Source: an uncultured Lachnospiraceae bacterium (GTDB taxonomy: Bacteria; Bacillota; Clostridia; Lachnospirales; Lachnospiraceae). From it: a stretch of DNA of 36,352 bases. The notes under the pieces are model-generated. The model did not search any database. It worked only from the letters and a program-made list of their open reading frames with translations, and had not been told where the DNA came from. Made by a program: the position numbers and the translations under genes. How positions within the stretch are numbered: the stretch's first letter is position 1; each line of letters begins with the position of its first letter. This document shows positions 1 through 8,706 of this stretch, piece after piece. The stretch lies in the NCBI GenBank assembly GCA_947632515.1, contig CANRPO010000031.1:1-36352 (forward strand), in the 5' to 3' direction.

Positions 1-1
1 T

Positions 2-2380
2 CTACTCCGCCATATAGATCGCCGCCCTCTTCTCGATCTCCGCCAGCGCATCCTCCAGTTTCCGCTCGCCGTTTAAGTAGCCGCTGCCCGCCTGGAACAC
101 CGTACTCTCCAGCACGCTGTCGGTGATGTAGGCTGTCTTCAGCGAGGCGAGACGCTCTTTAAATGCCGCCGTCTCCTCCTCCGTGGGCCAGTAAGTGTGC
201 AGCGTGATGGGTTCCTCATCCCCGTTACTGCTGGCGAGAGTGCCGTACACGTTGTTCTCTCCCAGATCCGCGGGCGGCGTAAGCTGCTTGTCAAAGGCCG
301 CCTGATTCAGCGGAAAGCCGTTATAATTGGCCTGTGCGTCTGCGGAGAGAAACAGATCCATAAAGGATTTCGCCGCGTCGGGCTGGGCGGAGGCGGCGCT
401 GATCGCCAGCATCGTTCTGGGCTTGAACACATTCGTACACTGTCCCTGCATGGGAACCACGCGGACGTCCTCGCAGCCCGGCGCTCTCTCTAAGCCCAGC
501 ATCTCCGTATAGTACCACATAGCGTCGATGTCACCGCTCACCATATGCTGCTCGCCGCTGATCACCGTCAGCACATCATTACCCGCGCTGGCCTCATAAG
601 TGGACATGTCGATCCCATTGTAAGAGGAAATCCTCTCGTTGCGCTCCATATATTTCGCCAGGATGTCTTTGTCCAGTCCGTCCATCTGCGCGTCGTAGAT
701 GCGCTTGCACTGTTCCAGATATGCCCCGATCACTTCCGTATCGAGCGCGCCGTCCTCGTTGATCCACAGCGGCGCGCTGGTGTAGACGAAACGTTTCAAC
801 ACCTCCCCGCTGCTCACCATGCCGGTCAGGTTCTCTCCCGGATAGTCCGCGCGCATCCGCTCCAGCGCGTCCGCCACGCCTGACAGATCTGTCATATCTG
901 TGACATACTTTTCCTGTGCCCCCACCACGGGCAGTTCCATGACCGCCGGGGCCATGTACGCCCTGCCGTCCACTTTGAGCGCCTCGATCACGTTGTCGAA
1001 GAGCGGATCCTTCCGGCTGTACTGCACAAAGTAGTCCGTCAGGTCGAGCAGCAGCCCTTTTTCGATATAGGAATCCATGGGCAGATCGTCCATCACGATC
1101 AGATCGGGGCCTGTGCCCGCCATGACTTCCGTGTTCAGTTTCTTGAGCGCGTCGTCTCTGGTCACGGCGCTGTCCTCCATGCCGATCTCGTAGGAGACGA
1201 ACCATTCCGGATTCTGCGTCTGGTAATAGGAGATCGCCTGTCTGATGTCGTCGTTCTCCGTAAGGCTGTACACCGTCAGTATGTTCTCCGGCACCGTCGG
1301 CACGTCCGGGTCGTAGGTGAAATGCAGCAGTTTATTGCCCGCGCAGAGCGCCAGAAACTCGTCGTCCGCAAGCTGCAGCGTGACGATCAGTGAATAGTCC
1401 GGGTTACTCAGATGAGAGAGCGCGCCGTCCACAATCTGTTCCACCATATTGCCGCCCACGGAATGTCTGTGGATGCCCTTCGGCCCGAAGAGATAGACCG
1501 TGTCGCCGTCCGCCGGCAGCAGACTCATCGTGGCGTAGTAGTGGCCGTTATAGTAGCGGCCCCCATAGGTTTTCTGCACGAAATCCACCAGCACCGTATC
1601 CTCGATATACTCCTCCGCGTCCATGTCATAGACGGCGGGCATCTCCATGCCGTCCATCTCACAGTCAATATACAACAAATTGTTGTGTGCCCAGACATGG
1701 GAGCTATCCTCCGGCGTCAATACCTTGCCGCCGCTGCCGTCCGGATGCAGTTCATAGACGTTGCGGCTGGTTCTCACGAAAAAACGTCCGTCGGAGTTCA
1801 CTTCCAAGTCTCTGGCGTAGCCGTCCTCCTCCGTGAATGCAAGCGTCAGCTCGACCTCCGTCCCGTCAGGCGCATAGAGGGCGACCTCCTGCCGCCAGTC
1901 CTCACTCTCCGTGTCGGGCACATAGACCACCGCCGCCGTGCCGTCGGGGAGCATCGCCATACCGCTCAGATAAATCGTCTCTTCCGCCTTCATCGCGGTA
2001 TACCACGCAGGATCGTCCTGCGTCCACGTCGCGCCGTCGTCCTTGGAGACGAAAATGCCCGTCTCCGTGTCCATAATGACAAGGCTGCCGTCCTCCCGCA
2101 TCCCCATAAAGGCCGGGGTGCTGAGCTGCCCCGACAGATCGATCTCCTCCTCCACATACCGCCCCATGGCGGTCTGGCCGTCGGCCGCGTCTCCCGCGCC
2201 CTGTGCGCCTTCTTTCGTCCCTGTGTCCGCATTGTCCGCCGTCTGTCGGCTGTCCGTCTCTTTCTCCTCCTCTGCGGCGCAGCCAGCAAGCCCGGCCGTC
2301 ATGGCCGCCGCCAGCAGAATGGCCGCAAGCCTGCGCGCCGAGCTGCGCACCCTTGCCTTTGTGTGCTCTTTCCTATCCAT
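2..2380 (-). CDS. Asp-box/solute-binding-like lipoprotein, paralog 1
   Basis: Predicted surface lipoprotein of 792 residues. The chosen ATG has AAGGAG seven bases upstream; two ATGs further upstream in the same frame (up to 2404) lie too close to or before that site. A basic N-terminus and hydrophobic stretch end in a lipobox LAGC with the lipidated Cys near residue 34. Around residues 112-119 the sequence SKDDGATW fits a sialidase-type Asp-box, so the N-terminal half may be a beta-propeller-like sensor. From about residue 370 the protein resembles family 1 extracellular solute-binding proteins (GTGPDLIVMDDLP and a GLLLDLTDY segment). It is closely related to the next gene upstream; both end in IYMAE. 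No permease or ATPase is nearby, so a sensing or scavenging role is inferred rather than confirmed transport. The stop lies at the window edge, so the gene is complete. Confidence 0.85.
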   Translation of the reverse strand: MDRKEHTKARVRSSARRLAAILLAAAMTAGLAGCAAEEEKETDSRQTADNADTGTKEGAQGAGDAADGQTAMGRYVEEEIDLSGQLSTPAFMGMREDGSLVIMDTETGIFVSKDDGATWTQDDPAWYTAMKAEETIYLSGMAMLPDGTAAVVYVPDTESEDWRQEVALYAPDGTEVELTLAFTEEDGYARDLEVNSDGRFFVRTSRNVYELHPDGSGGKVLTPEDSSHVWAHNNLLYIDCEMDGMEMPAVYDMDAEEYIEDTVLVDFVQKTYGGRYYNGHYYATMSLLPADGDTVYLFGPKGIHRHSVGGNMVEQIVDGALSHLSNPDYSLIVTLQLADDEFLALCAGNKLLHFTYDPDVPTVPENILTVYSLTENDDIRQAISYYQTQNPEWFVSYEIGMEDSAVTRDDALKKLNTEVMAGTGPDLIVMDDLPMDSYIEKGLLLDLTDYFVQYSRKDPLFDNVIEALKVDGRAYMAPAVMELPVVGAQEKYVTDMTDLSGVADALERMRADYPGENLTGMVSSGEVLKRFVYTSAPLWINEDGALDTEVIGAYLEQCKRIYDAQMDGLDKDILAKYMERNERISSYNGIDMSTYEASAGNDVLTVISGEQHMVSGDIDAMWYYTEMLGLERAPGCEDVRVVPMQGQCTNVFKPRTMLAISAASAQPDAAKSFMDLFLSADAQANYNGFPLNQAAFDKQLTPPADLGENNVYGTLASSNGDEEPITLHTYWPTEEETAAFKERLASLKTAYITDSVLESTVFQAGSGYLNGERKLEDALAEIEKRAAIYMAE

Positions 2381-2415
2381 TTCCATGCTCCTTCTATTCT
2401 GCATATTCTTTTTAT

Positions 2416-4788
2416 CTACTCCGCCATATAGATCTCCGCATCTTTTTCGACAGCGTCAAGCGTCTCCTCCAGCGTGCACTCTCCCTTCAGATAGCCCACG
2501 CCCTCGCCGAGCACTGCCTGCTCCAGCATGCCGTCCGGGATATAAGGCGTGGTGAGCGCGCCGATCTGCGCCTTGAAGTCCGCAATCTGCGCATCCTCCG
2601 GCCAGTAGATCGTGAAATCGAACTGTTTGCCGTCCTTCCACTGGGTGGACAGATAGACATACTCATCATTCGGCCCCAGATAGGAGGCCTCCGGCGTGAA
2701 CTGCATGTCGAAAGCGTTCTGATTCAGCGGGAACCCGCTGTACATGCTCTGCGCGTCGGCGGACAGAAAGACGTCCAGAAAAGCCTGCGCCTCCGCCTGC
2801 TTACCCGAGGCCGCGCTGACGCCGATCAGCGTCCTTGGCGCAAACACGCCCGTGCACTGCCCCTGCATCGGCACGGCGGTCACGTCGTCACAGTCCTTCA
2901 GGAAATTGCGCCTGATGGAGAGTAACTGCGCGTAGGTGTAATATGAGATCGTCCAGCCGCTCAGCAGTTTCATCTCGCCCATGGCATAGGCGGTGACTCC
3001 CTGTTGGATGCCGTGCTCGACCATGCCGCTCCTGATCTCCTCCGCGCCGAATCCCGTATAGTACGGGCCATCCTCCCCGTAGGCTTTGACGATGTCCGTG
3101 GAGATCCCGTCCATCTGGGCGTCCCAGATGCGTTTGCACTGTTCCAGATACTGCCCGATGCCGTCCCTGTCGATCGTGCCGTCCGTCCGCATCCACGCGG
3201 GCGCACCGGTGCTGATGAACTGCTCCAGCAGATCTCTCTCGTCACAGATGCCGACGATGTCCTCTCCGGGATTTGCCGCCCGCAGCCTTTCCACCGTATC
3301 AGCCACGCCTGACAGATCTGTCAGATTCGCGGTCTGGGCCTCCTTCGCCACGAGCATCGGCAGTATGACCGTGCCGCAGGCCATGTACGCCCTGCCGTCC
3401 GTTTTTAACGCCTCGATCACATTGTCGAAGAGCGGTTCCTTCCGGCTGTACTGCGCCAGATAGTCGGTCAGGTCGAGCAGCAGCCCTTTTTCCACATAGG
3501 AATCCACCGGCAGCCCGTCCAGCACGATCAGGTCGGGCCCTGTGCCCGCCATGATCTCCGTGTTCAGCCTTTTCGCCGCGTCCTCCGCCGTCACCGAATC
3601 GTCGTCGCTCATGCCCACCTTGTAGGAGACGAAGGTGTCCGGGTGCGTCGTCTGAAAAGCGGCGATCGCCTGTCTGACGTCCGCATTTTCCTGCAGACTG
3701 TAAATCACCAGCGTATTCTCCGGCAGGCTGGGCACGTTCGGGTCATAGCGGAAACGAACCGCCTTGCCGTTGTCGAAGATCGCCAGAAAGGTATCTCCGT
3801 CCAGCTCCAGCATGGAGACGAAGTTGTAGGCCGGATTGCTCAGGATCGAGAGATCGCCGTCCACGATCTGCTCCATCATGTTGCCGCCCACCACATGGCG
3901 GTGGATGCCCCTGCTGCCCGCGATATAGAGGGTGTCGTCCGCCCCCGGCAGCAGATACACAGAGGCGGAGGCGCTGCCGTTGTAGGAGCGGTCCGCATAG
4001 TTCGTCTCCATGAATTCCGCCAGAACCTCATCCTCCACATACGCGTCCGCATCCAGATCATAGATCAGCGGCGCGCCCGTGCCCGTATCCAGATAGAGCA
4101 GGCTGCCCCGCGCCCAGATCCACATCGAACCGGCCGCCGAAGGGCCTAATCCCGCGATCTTCTCGCTGCCGCCGTCCGCCGTGATCTCGTACACACCGTC
4201 GAAGGTGTTGGCGAAGATGCGTCCCTCCTCGCTCGCCGTCACCTGTCTGACGTACTTTTCCTCCTCCGTCAGATCCGGCTCCACGGGCACTTCCGTACCG
4301 TCGGGAAGGATAAGTTTCATCACGGGTTGATACTCGTCGCCGTTTTCCGACGGATCGTACACGACTGCTGCCGTGCCGTCGGGCGTCATGGCCATCGTGC
4401 TGATGTAGTTCTGCTCCTGCTGCATCTGCGTAAACCACGTGGGATTTTCTACGCTCCAGGTATCGCCCTCGTCCCCGGACACCAGCACGCCCGCGATACT
4501 GTCCAGCACGACGACCCGCCCGTCCTCCAGACGGCACATGAACTGCATCTCCATGCCCGCGTTCTGCGCTTTCAACTGTTCCGTCAGGTCGATCTGCGTC
4601 TCCACATACCGCCCCATGGACACTTCCTTGTCGATGGCGGCGATGGTGCCCTCCGGCGCGAGATAGCCCTCTCCCTGCGCTGTACCATCCGGCTGACCCG
4701 CGCTGCCGCCGCAGCCCGCAAGCGCGAGCGCCATTGCCGCCGCCACAGAGAGCGCCGTAAGTTTCTTTCTCATCTGTCTGCTCTGCAT
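2416..4788 (-). CDS. Asp-box/solute-binding-like lipoprotein, paralog 2
   Basis: Lipoprotein of 790 residues with the same architecture as its downstream neighbour. The signal peptide ends in LAGC with Cys26. An Asp-box-like SGDEGDTW lies at residues 104-111, followed by a beta-rich region (DGTAAVVYDP is shared with the paralog). The C-terminal half is solute-binding-protein-like and contains GTGPDLIVLDGLP. The start ATG has AGGGAG seven bases upstream. It is 35 bases from the start of paralog 1 and probably co-transcribed with it. The pair is a tandem duplication, now clearly diverged in sequence. The divergent two-component system across a 329-base gap suggests regulation by, or signalling to, that system; this is inference from position. 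The ligand is unknown. Confidence 0.85.
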   Translation of the reverse strand: MQSRQMRKKLTALSVAAAMALALAGCGGSAGQPDGTAQGEGYLAPEGTIAAIDKEVSMGRYVETQIDLTEQLKAQNAGMEMQFMCRLEDGRVVVLDSIAGVLVSGDEGDTWSVENPTWFTQMQQEQNYISTMAMTPDGTAAVVYDPSENGDEYQPVMKLILPDGTEVPVEPDLTEEEKYVRQVTASEEGRIFANTFDGVYEITADGGSEKIAGLGPSAAGSMWIWARGSLLYLDTGTGAPLIYDLDADAYVEDEVLAEFMETNYADRSYNGSASASVYLLPGADDTLYIAGSRGIHRHVVGGNMMEQIVDGDLSILSNPAYNFVSMLELDGDTFLAIFDNGKAVRFRYDPNVPSLPENTLVIYSLQENADVRQAIAAFQTTHPDTFVSYKVGMSDDDSVTAEDAAKRLNTEIMAGTGPDLIVLDGLPVDSYVEKGLLLDLTDYLAQYSRKEPLFDNVIEALKTDGRAYMACGTVILPMLVAKEAQTANLTDLSGVADTVERLRAANPGEDIVGICDERDLLEQFISTGAPAWMRTDGTIDRDGIGQYLEQCKRIWDAQMDGISTDIVKAYGEDGPYYTGFGAEEIRSGMVEHGIQQGVTAYAMGEMKLLSGWTISYYTYAQLLSIRRNFLKDCDDVTAVPMQGQCTGVFAPRTLIGVSAASGKQAEAQAFLDVFLSADAQSMYSGFPLNQNAFDMQFTPEASYLGPNDEYVYLSTQWKDGKQFDFTIYWPEDAQIADFKAQIGALTTPYIPDGMLEQAVLGEGVGYLKGECTLEETLDAVEKDAEIYMAE

Positions 4789-4830
4789 TTTTTGTCTCCC
4801 TTCCTGATCTTCCTATCCTGTATTTCCTAT

Positions 4831-4853
4831 ATCATGAATCTGCGATTCATGAT
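4831..4853. repeat. Perfect palindrome upstream of the lipoprotein pair
   Basis: ATCATGAATC and GATTCATGAT form a perfect 10-base inverted repeat around a TGC centre. It lies 43 bases upstream of the paralog 2 start, in the untranslated leader or promoter of the lipoprotein genes. The two-fold symmetry fits either an operator or an RNA hairpin; the sequence does not decide between them. The rest of the 329-base gap (4789-5117) holds an AT-rich nested inverted repeat near 5019-5058 and the promoter of the response-regulator gene. Confidence 0.5.
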
Positions 4854-5062
4854 TGACATTCGCCGCTCGTCGAATATGCAGGCATACTCTCCTCGCTAAC
4901 ACTCATTATTTCATCCTATATTTATCATGATCCGCTTATCCCGCAGCCGCGCGGCCGTACATCCGCACGGTCCGCCCTGTATCTTGACATCAGTATACCG
5001 GTGTAATCTCTAACCTTCCTCTAAAGAAACTTAAGAATAAATTTAATTCTTTTTAGAGATTG

Positions 5063-5091
5063 TTTCAAGATTTGTATGATACTATTATAAT
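5063..5091 (+). promoter_or_regulatory. Promoter of the two-component system
   Basis: A perfect TATAAT (-10) at 5086-5091 is preceded, 17 bases earlier, by a weak -35 (TTTCAA, 5063-5068). A weak -35 fits an activator-dependent promoter. An AT-rich inverted repeat (AGAAT...ATTCT, 5034-5050) lies just upstream and could be a response-regulator site. The ribosome site AAGGAG follows at 5101. Confidence 0.55.
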
Positions 5092-5117
5092 AATGAAAAG
5101 AAGGAGAAACAGCCGAT

Positions 5118-5831
5118 ATGCGTATCCTGCTGGCGGAGGACGACAAAGATCTGAATAAAGCGCTGACATGGCAGCTCACCGGACAGGGCTACAGCGTGGA
5201 TTCCTGCTATGACGGCGACGAGGCTCTCTACTACGGCGCGCAGAACATCTATGACGTAATCCTGCTGGACCGCATGCTCCCCTGTCAGGCGGGGACGGAA
5301 GTCTTGACCGTCCTGCGCCGTCAGTCTGTCCACACGCCCGTCATCCTGATCACGGCGCTGGGCACGCTGGAGGACAAGATCGAAGGGTTGGATCTGGGCG
5401 CGGACGATTATCTGGTAAAACCTTTTGAGTTTGAAGAACTGCTCGCCCGCATCCGCTGTGTCACCAGACGCGCAACCGTGCTGAACGTGCAGCCGGACGC
5501 CCTTTCCTATCATGACGTCACATGGGCGGGACATGAGATGTGTCTGACGGGGCCTGCGGGAACCAGCACTCTCTCCAGACGGGAGGCCAGCCTGTTGGAA
5601 AGCTTTCTCCACATGCCCGAGAAGACGATTGCCCGCGAGACTCTTCTTTTGAAGGTCTGGGGGCCTGACAGCGACGTGGAGGACGGGAACCTGGACAACT
5701 ATATCTATTTTCTCAGGCGGCGGCTGAAAGCCGTGGGCAGCCTGCTGCAGATCAAGACCGTGCGGGGCGTGGGCTACCGACTCGCCTATATCCTGCCCCC
5801 CCCCGGAAAAAACAAACGGTCTTTCCTGTGA
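5118..5831 (+). CDS. OmpR/PhoB-family response regulator
   Basis: DNA-binding response regulator of 237 residues. The receiver domain (about 1-115) has the acidic pair Asp8/Asp9, the phospho-acceptor Asp51 in VILLDRMLP, Thr79 and Lys101 in LVKPFEF. The C-terminal winged-helix domain ends in the family signature RGVGYRL. The start ATG has AAGGAG upstream. After the domain there is an unusual extra tail (ILPPPGKNKRSFL) encoded across a run of nine C residues at 5796-5804. The partner kinase follows 91 bases downstream. The divergent lipoprotein genes are plausible targets, by position only. Confidence 0.93.
   Translation: MRILLAEDDKDLNKALTWQLTGQGYSVDSCYDGDEALYYGAQNIYDVILLDRMLPCQAGTEVLTVLRRQSVHTPVILITALGTLEDKIEGLDLGADDYLVKPFEFEELLARIRCVTRRATVLNVQPDALSYHDVTWAGHEMCLTGPAGTSTLSRREASLLESFLHMPEKTIARETLLLKVWGPDSDVEDGNLDNYIYFLRRRLKAVGSLLQIKTVRGVGYRLAYILPPPGKNKRSFL
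5796..5804 (+). repeat. C9 homopolymer in the response-regulator tail
   Basis: Nine consecutive C residues encode the Pro-Pro-Pro of the extra C-terminal tail. Runs of this length can slip during replication. Loss of one C would put the tail in the kinase frame but meet a stop at 5869-5871. Gain of one C would open a longer frame running into the kinase gene out of register. Only the tail beyond the DNA-binding domain would change. Confidence 0.6.
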
Positions 5832-5922
5832 ACAAAACGCAAAGAAATTGCCCCGGGATGCGGCAACGTAGGCCGCCTGCCGCGGGAGAAAAAGGGCGGA
5901 AAGAGAGGCGGATCAGGCGGCT

Positions 5923-7230
5923 ATGTTCCGAAGGGCGCACCTATTCTTTACCATACTGTGCGGCGGCAGCACGGCAGCGATTATGATTTTCATGTCACTG
6001 CTTTATCTGCGTGTCTCTGAGGGCAATCTGCGCACGAGCCGTTATGATTCCTTTCAAAATGACATCGGTACCATCACCGCCAATCTGGAACAGTCCACTT
6101 ACGTCTCCATGCAGTGGCTCGCGAGGCTGGAGGCCCAGAACGACTATATCATCTATGTGACGGACAACGGCGTTCCCTTCCTGCACAACACGCTCAGCGG
6201 TTCTCTCGACTCTCACAGTCAGGAGCTGCTGTCGGAGAGCCTCGCAGCCTACGACACCGGACTGGAAGTGCAGATCCTCTCTCCGGACGGCAGTAGCTAC
6301 TCAGGCATCTGGCACGTCGAGTACCCTTTCACCTCCCCGACGACAGGCGATTCCTACTATGCCTCCCGCATCGACATCGAGCACGGCAATTCCACCACGC
6401 TCATCATGATCCTGTACTCATTAAGCCCTCTCCACGAGTCTATCCGCCGCCAGCGAGCGCTCTTCGCGCAGATCGACGTGACCGCCTGCGTCCTGCTGTT
6501 TGTGTTCGCATGGTTTTTTACGGGCAGACTGTTAAAACCGCTGCGCGAAAATCATGAGAAACAGCTCCGGTTCGTGGCGGCCGCCTCCCACGAACTGCGC
6601 ACGCCCCTGTCCGTCATTCTGGCCAGCAGCGAGTGCTGCAGGGACGCCTCCGAGGAAGAGCGGGAAGGGTTTTTCCAGACCATTCGCAAGGAGGGGCGGC
6701 GCATGAACCATCTGATCGACGATTTGCTGGCGCTGACCCGCTCCGGCGTGAACCGTTTTCCCATCGAGCGCAAACCCGTGGAGCTTGACACGCTGTGCCT
6801 CAACACTTATGAGGCGTTTGAGCCGCTGTGCCAAAACAAACGTCTGACGCTGTCCCTGTCTCTCCCGGACACACCCATAGCGCGCTGTAACTGCGACGCC
6901 GACCGTATCTCGCAGGTATTGTCTATCCTGCTGCACAACGCGGTCAGCTACACGCCCGAGGGCGGCAGCATCGAGCTTGCCTTGCGTTCCCGCAAGGAAC
7001 ACAGAGTTTCTTATGAAATCTCCGTCACCGACACGGGGATCGGCATAGCGGACGAGGACAAGCCGCACGTCTTTGACCGTTTCTATCGGGCGGAAAAGTC
7101 CCGCAGCGCCAAAGACCATTTTGGGCTTGGGCTGTCCATCGCCTACGAGATCGTATCCGCCCACCACGGCAGAATAACCGTGCAGGACAATCCTGTTGGC
7201 GGCAGTATCTTTACCGTCAGACTGCCCTGA
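5923..7230 (+). CDS. Sensor histidine kinase of the two-component system
   Basis: Membrane histidine kinase of 435 residues. Transmembrane segments lie at about residues 8-29 and 185-200, flanking an extracytoplasmic sensor domain of about 150 residues. The H-box AASHELRTPLS carries the phosphorylated His223. The N-box has Asn339, and the G-boxes DTGIGI (370-375) and GLGLSI (401-406) complete the ATPase domain. The linker after the second membrane segment is very short, so a full HAMP domain is not evident. The start is the first ATG after an in-frame stop at 5869-5871, with a GAGAGG-like site about 13 bases upstream. It is co-directional with the response regulator across a 91-base gap, longer than is usual for such pairs. 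The signal is unknown. Confidence 0.92.
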   Translation: MFRRAHLFFTILCGGSTAAIMIFMSLLYLRVSEGNLRTSRYDSFQNDIGTITANLEQSTYVSMQWLARLEAQNDYIIYVTDNGVPFLHNTLSGSLDSHSQELLSESLAAYDTGLEVQILSPDGSSYSGIWHVEYPFTSPTTGDSYYASRIDIEHGNSTTLIMILYSLSPLHESIRRQRALFAQIDVTACVLLFVFAWFFTGRLLKPLRENHEKQLRFVAAASHELRTPLSVILASSECCRDASEEEREGFFQTIRKEGRRMNHLIDDLLALTRSGVNRFPIERKPVELDTLCLNTYEAFEPLCQNKRLTLSLSLPDTPIARCNCDADRISQVLSILLHNAVSYTPEGGSIELALRSRKEHRVSYEISVTDTGIGIADEDKPHVFDRFYRAEKSRSAKDHFGLGLSIAYEIVSAHHGRITVQDNPVGGSIFTVRLP

Positions 7231-7235
7231 CACGC

Positions 7236-7264
7236 TTGCATTTGTGCGGCCTATCGCCTATACT
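7236..7264 (+). promoter_or_regulatory. Promoter of the small protein gene
   Basis: TTGCAT (7236-7241) and TATACT (7259-7264) are separated by 17 bases, with transcription expected to start near 7271. It begins six bases after the kinase stop codon. The same TTGCAT -35 variant occurs at two other promoters in the window. Confidence 0.6.
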
Positions 7265-7312
7265 GGTAATTGACGGAAGATCTTCAGAATACATGAGAAA
7301 GGATTGATACCG

Positions 7313-7501
7313 ATGGCAGACAACACGACCAATATATCCCTAGCCACTTTCCCATCCAACAAATTCGAGGCGCTGGCAATGCTCTACATGCAGCAGCAGA
7401 ATCTCGCGGGCATGTCCCCCGAACAGGCGTTGGACAGATACCAGGAGGTCTACGCGAAGATGCGCGACCACGAACGCAAGAAAGGCCAGGTACAGTATTA
7501 G
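7313..7501 (+). CDS. Small hypothetical protein, 62 residues
   Basis: Small soluble protein beginning MADNTTNISL. The ATG has GAAAGGA nine bases upstream. A TTG in the same frame at 7304 overlaps that site and is rejected as the start. The C-terminal half (MSPEQALDRYQEVYAKM) is strongly helical and ends in a basic, charged tail. There are no Cys residues, signal peptide or membrane segment. It has its own promoter and a strong terminator, so it is a single-gene transcript. The pattern resembles small helical proteins that are common in clostridial genomes, but I cannot name a family or function. Confidence 0.7.
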   Translation: MADNTTNISLATFPSNKFEALAMLYMQQQNLAGMSPEQALDRYQEVYAKMRDHERKKGQVQY

Positions 7502-7687
7502 CGCATAAGCAGAGTCAGAAAAAAGAACGGCTCTGCGCATCGTGCTCGCACGAAAGCACAGAAGACGTTCTTTTTTTATGACGAGCAACGTGAAACGAGG
7601 GACGCAGTCCCGAGTCTCTGCTTATGCGCGGCGTAAAGCGTCGGCTCTGCGCATCGTGCTTGCACGAAAGCGCAGAGGGCGTTCTTT
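7501..7687. repeat. Palindromic repeat cluster
   Basis: Two near-identical copies of a 45-base hairpin unit (7529-7573 and 7643-7687) start GGCTCTGCGCATCGTGCT and end GCGTTCTTT or ACGTTCTTT. The first copy is bracketed by a perfect 14-base inverted repeat: GCGCATAAGCAGAG at 7501-7514 and its complement at 7615-7628. A related GCATAAGCAGAG recurs next to tRNA-Gly at 10724. The layout resembles a small REP/MITE-like intergenic repeat that also works as a terminator. Confidence 0.6.
7517..7577. terminator. Bidirectional terminator with nested hairpin
   Basis: An outer stem AAAAAAGAACG / CGTTCTTTTTTT encloses an inner stem based on GTGC/GCAC and CTCTG-type arms. It separates the convergent small-protein gene (+) and SDR gene (-). 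The A-run and T-run allow termination in both directions. Confidence 0.75.
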
Positions 7688-7695
7688 ATAATCTC

Positions 7696-8454
7696 CTACA
7701 GGCTCGCGCCAAAATCCGTCACTAAGATCTGCCCCGTCATGGCGCGGGACTCGTCGCTTGCCAAAAACAGCAGGATATTCGCCACATCCTCCGCCGTGCA
7801 CGGCTGCGTACGCAGATTGGAGTGGGTTGACATCGCGCCGAACATATCCTGATCGAGCGCATCGGCCTTCATGGAAGAAGTCATCGGGGTCACGATCGTT
7901 CCGGGACACACCGCATTGCAGCGGATCCCCTGCGCCTGAAACCGCAGCGCCGTGTGCTTGGTGACGCCGATGATGGCCGCCTTGGAAGAGACATAGGCCG
8001 CGCCGCCGCAACCCTCATATCCGGCTACCGAGGCCACGTTGACGATGCTCGCGCCCGCCTGCATCCTGCTGCTCGCTGCGCGCATACAGCGCATAGTGCC
8101 CTTCTGGTTCGTCTCCACGATCCTGTCCAAATCCTCGTCCGAATAGCGGTCGATGGGTTTCAGACCTTCTTCCAGGATCCCCGCATTGTTGACCAGAATA
8201 TCGATCCGTCCGAACTGATCCATAACGGTCTGCATCAGGCGTTCGGGATCCTCCGGCTTGGAAATATCGGTGGAGATGGCAAGCACGGTTCCTCCCGCCT
8301 TCTCGATCTCTTCCGCGATCTGCGCAAGCGCCGCCTCCCTGCGGGCGGTGATGATCACCTTCGCGCCCTCCGCGGCAAACAGTTTCGCGGTCGCGGCTCC
8401 TACTCCCGAATTGCCTCCTGTGATGACAGCTACCTTGTCTTTTAATCGATTCAT
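7696..8454 (-). CDS. SDR-family NAD(P)-dependent oxidoreductase
   Basis: Classical short-chain dehydrogenase/reductase of 252 residues, the usual family length. The cofactor-binding TGGNSGVG lies at residues 12-19 and NNAG at 89-92. The active site is Asn116, Ser142, Tyr154 and Lys158 (YVSSK). The Arg pair after beta-strand 2 (TARR) suggests NADP(H) preference. The start ATG has AGGAGG about six bases upstream. The substrate cannot be told from sequence; many such proteins are annotated as 3-oxoacyl-ACP reductase or glucose dehydrogenase, and the lone gene context does not help. Confidence 0.9.
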   Translation of the reverse strand: MNRLKDKVAVITGGNSGVGAATAKLFAAEGAKVIITARREAALAQIAEEIEKAGGTVLAISTDISKPEDPERLMQTVMDQFGRIDILVNNAGILEEGLKPIDRYSDEDLDRIVETNQKGTMRCMRAASSRMQAGASIVNVASVAGYEGCGGAAYVSSKAAIIGVTKHTALRFQAQGIRCNAVCPGTIVTPMTSSMKADALDQDMFGAMSTHSNLRTQPCTAEDVANILLFLASDESRAMTGQILVTDFGASL

Positions 8455-8545
8455 GATGCTCCTCCTTCTTAGATATAAGATGATTATGCGTTCCTTTTGT
8501 CATGATTATACCGAATCGGACGCCGGATAACAAGGCTTAGATGAC

Positions 8546-8576
8546 AAGAAGGGCCGTTCTTAGAACCGCCCTTCTT
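8546..8576 (-). terminator. Hairpin downstream of tRNA-Leu
   Basis: AAGAAGGGC-type arms form a nearly perfect stem with a three-base loop, seven bases after the tRNA-Leu 3' end on the minus strand. The U-run is weak, so it may be a processing or protective stem as well as a terminator. Confidence 0.5.
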
Positions 8577-8583
8577 ATCTGTA

Positions 8584-8663
<80 letters not shown>

Positions 8664-8698
8664 AAAAAAAGATTCGGATCCCCAGTGAAATCCGAATC
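8664..8698 (-). terminator. Terminator-like hairpin between promoter and tRNA-Leu
   Basis: The stem GATTCGGAT / ATCCGAATC (9 bp, 10-base loop, 8671-8698) is followed on the minus strand by seven U residues (8664-8670), and the tRNA starts at the next base. It lies downstream of the tRNA promoter at 8707-8735. It could end MATE transcripts, attenuate the tRNA transcript, or be a leader removed by RNase P. Confidence 0.7.
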
Positions 8699-8706
8699 CG
8701 CTATGT

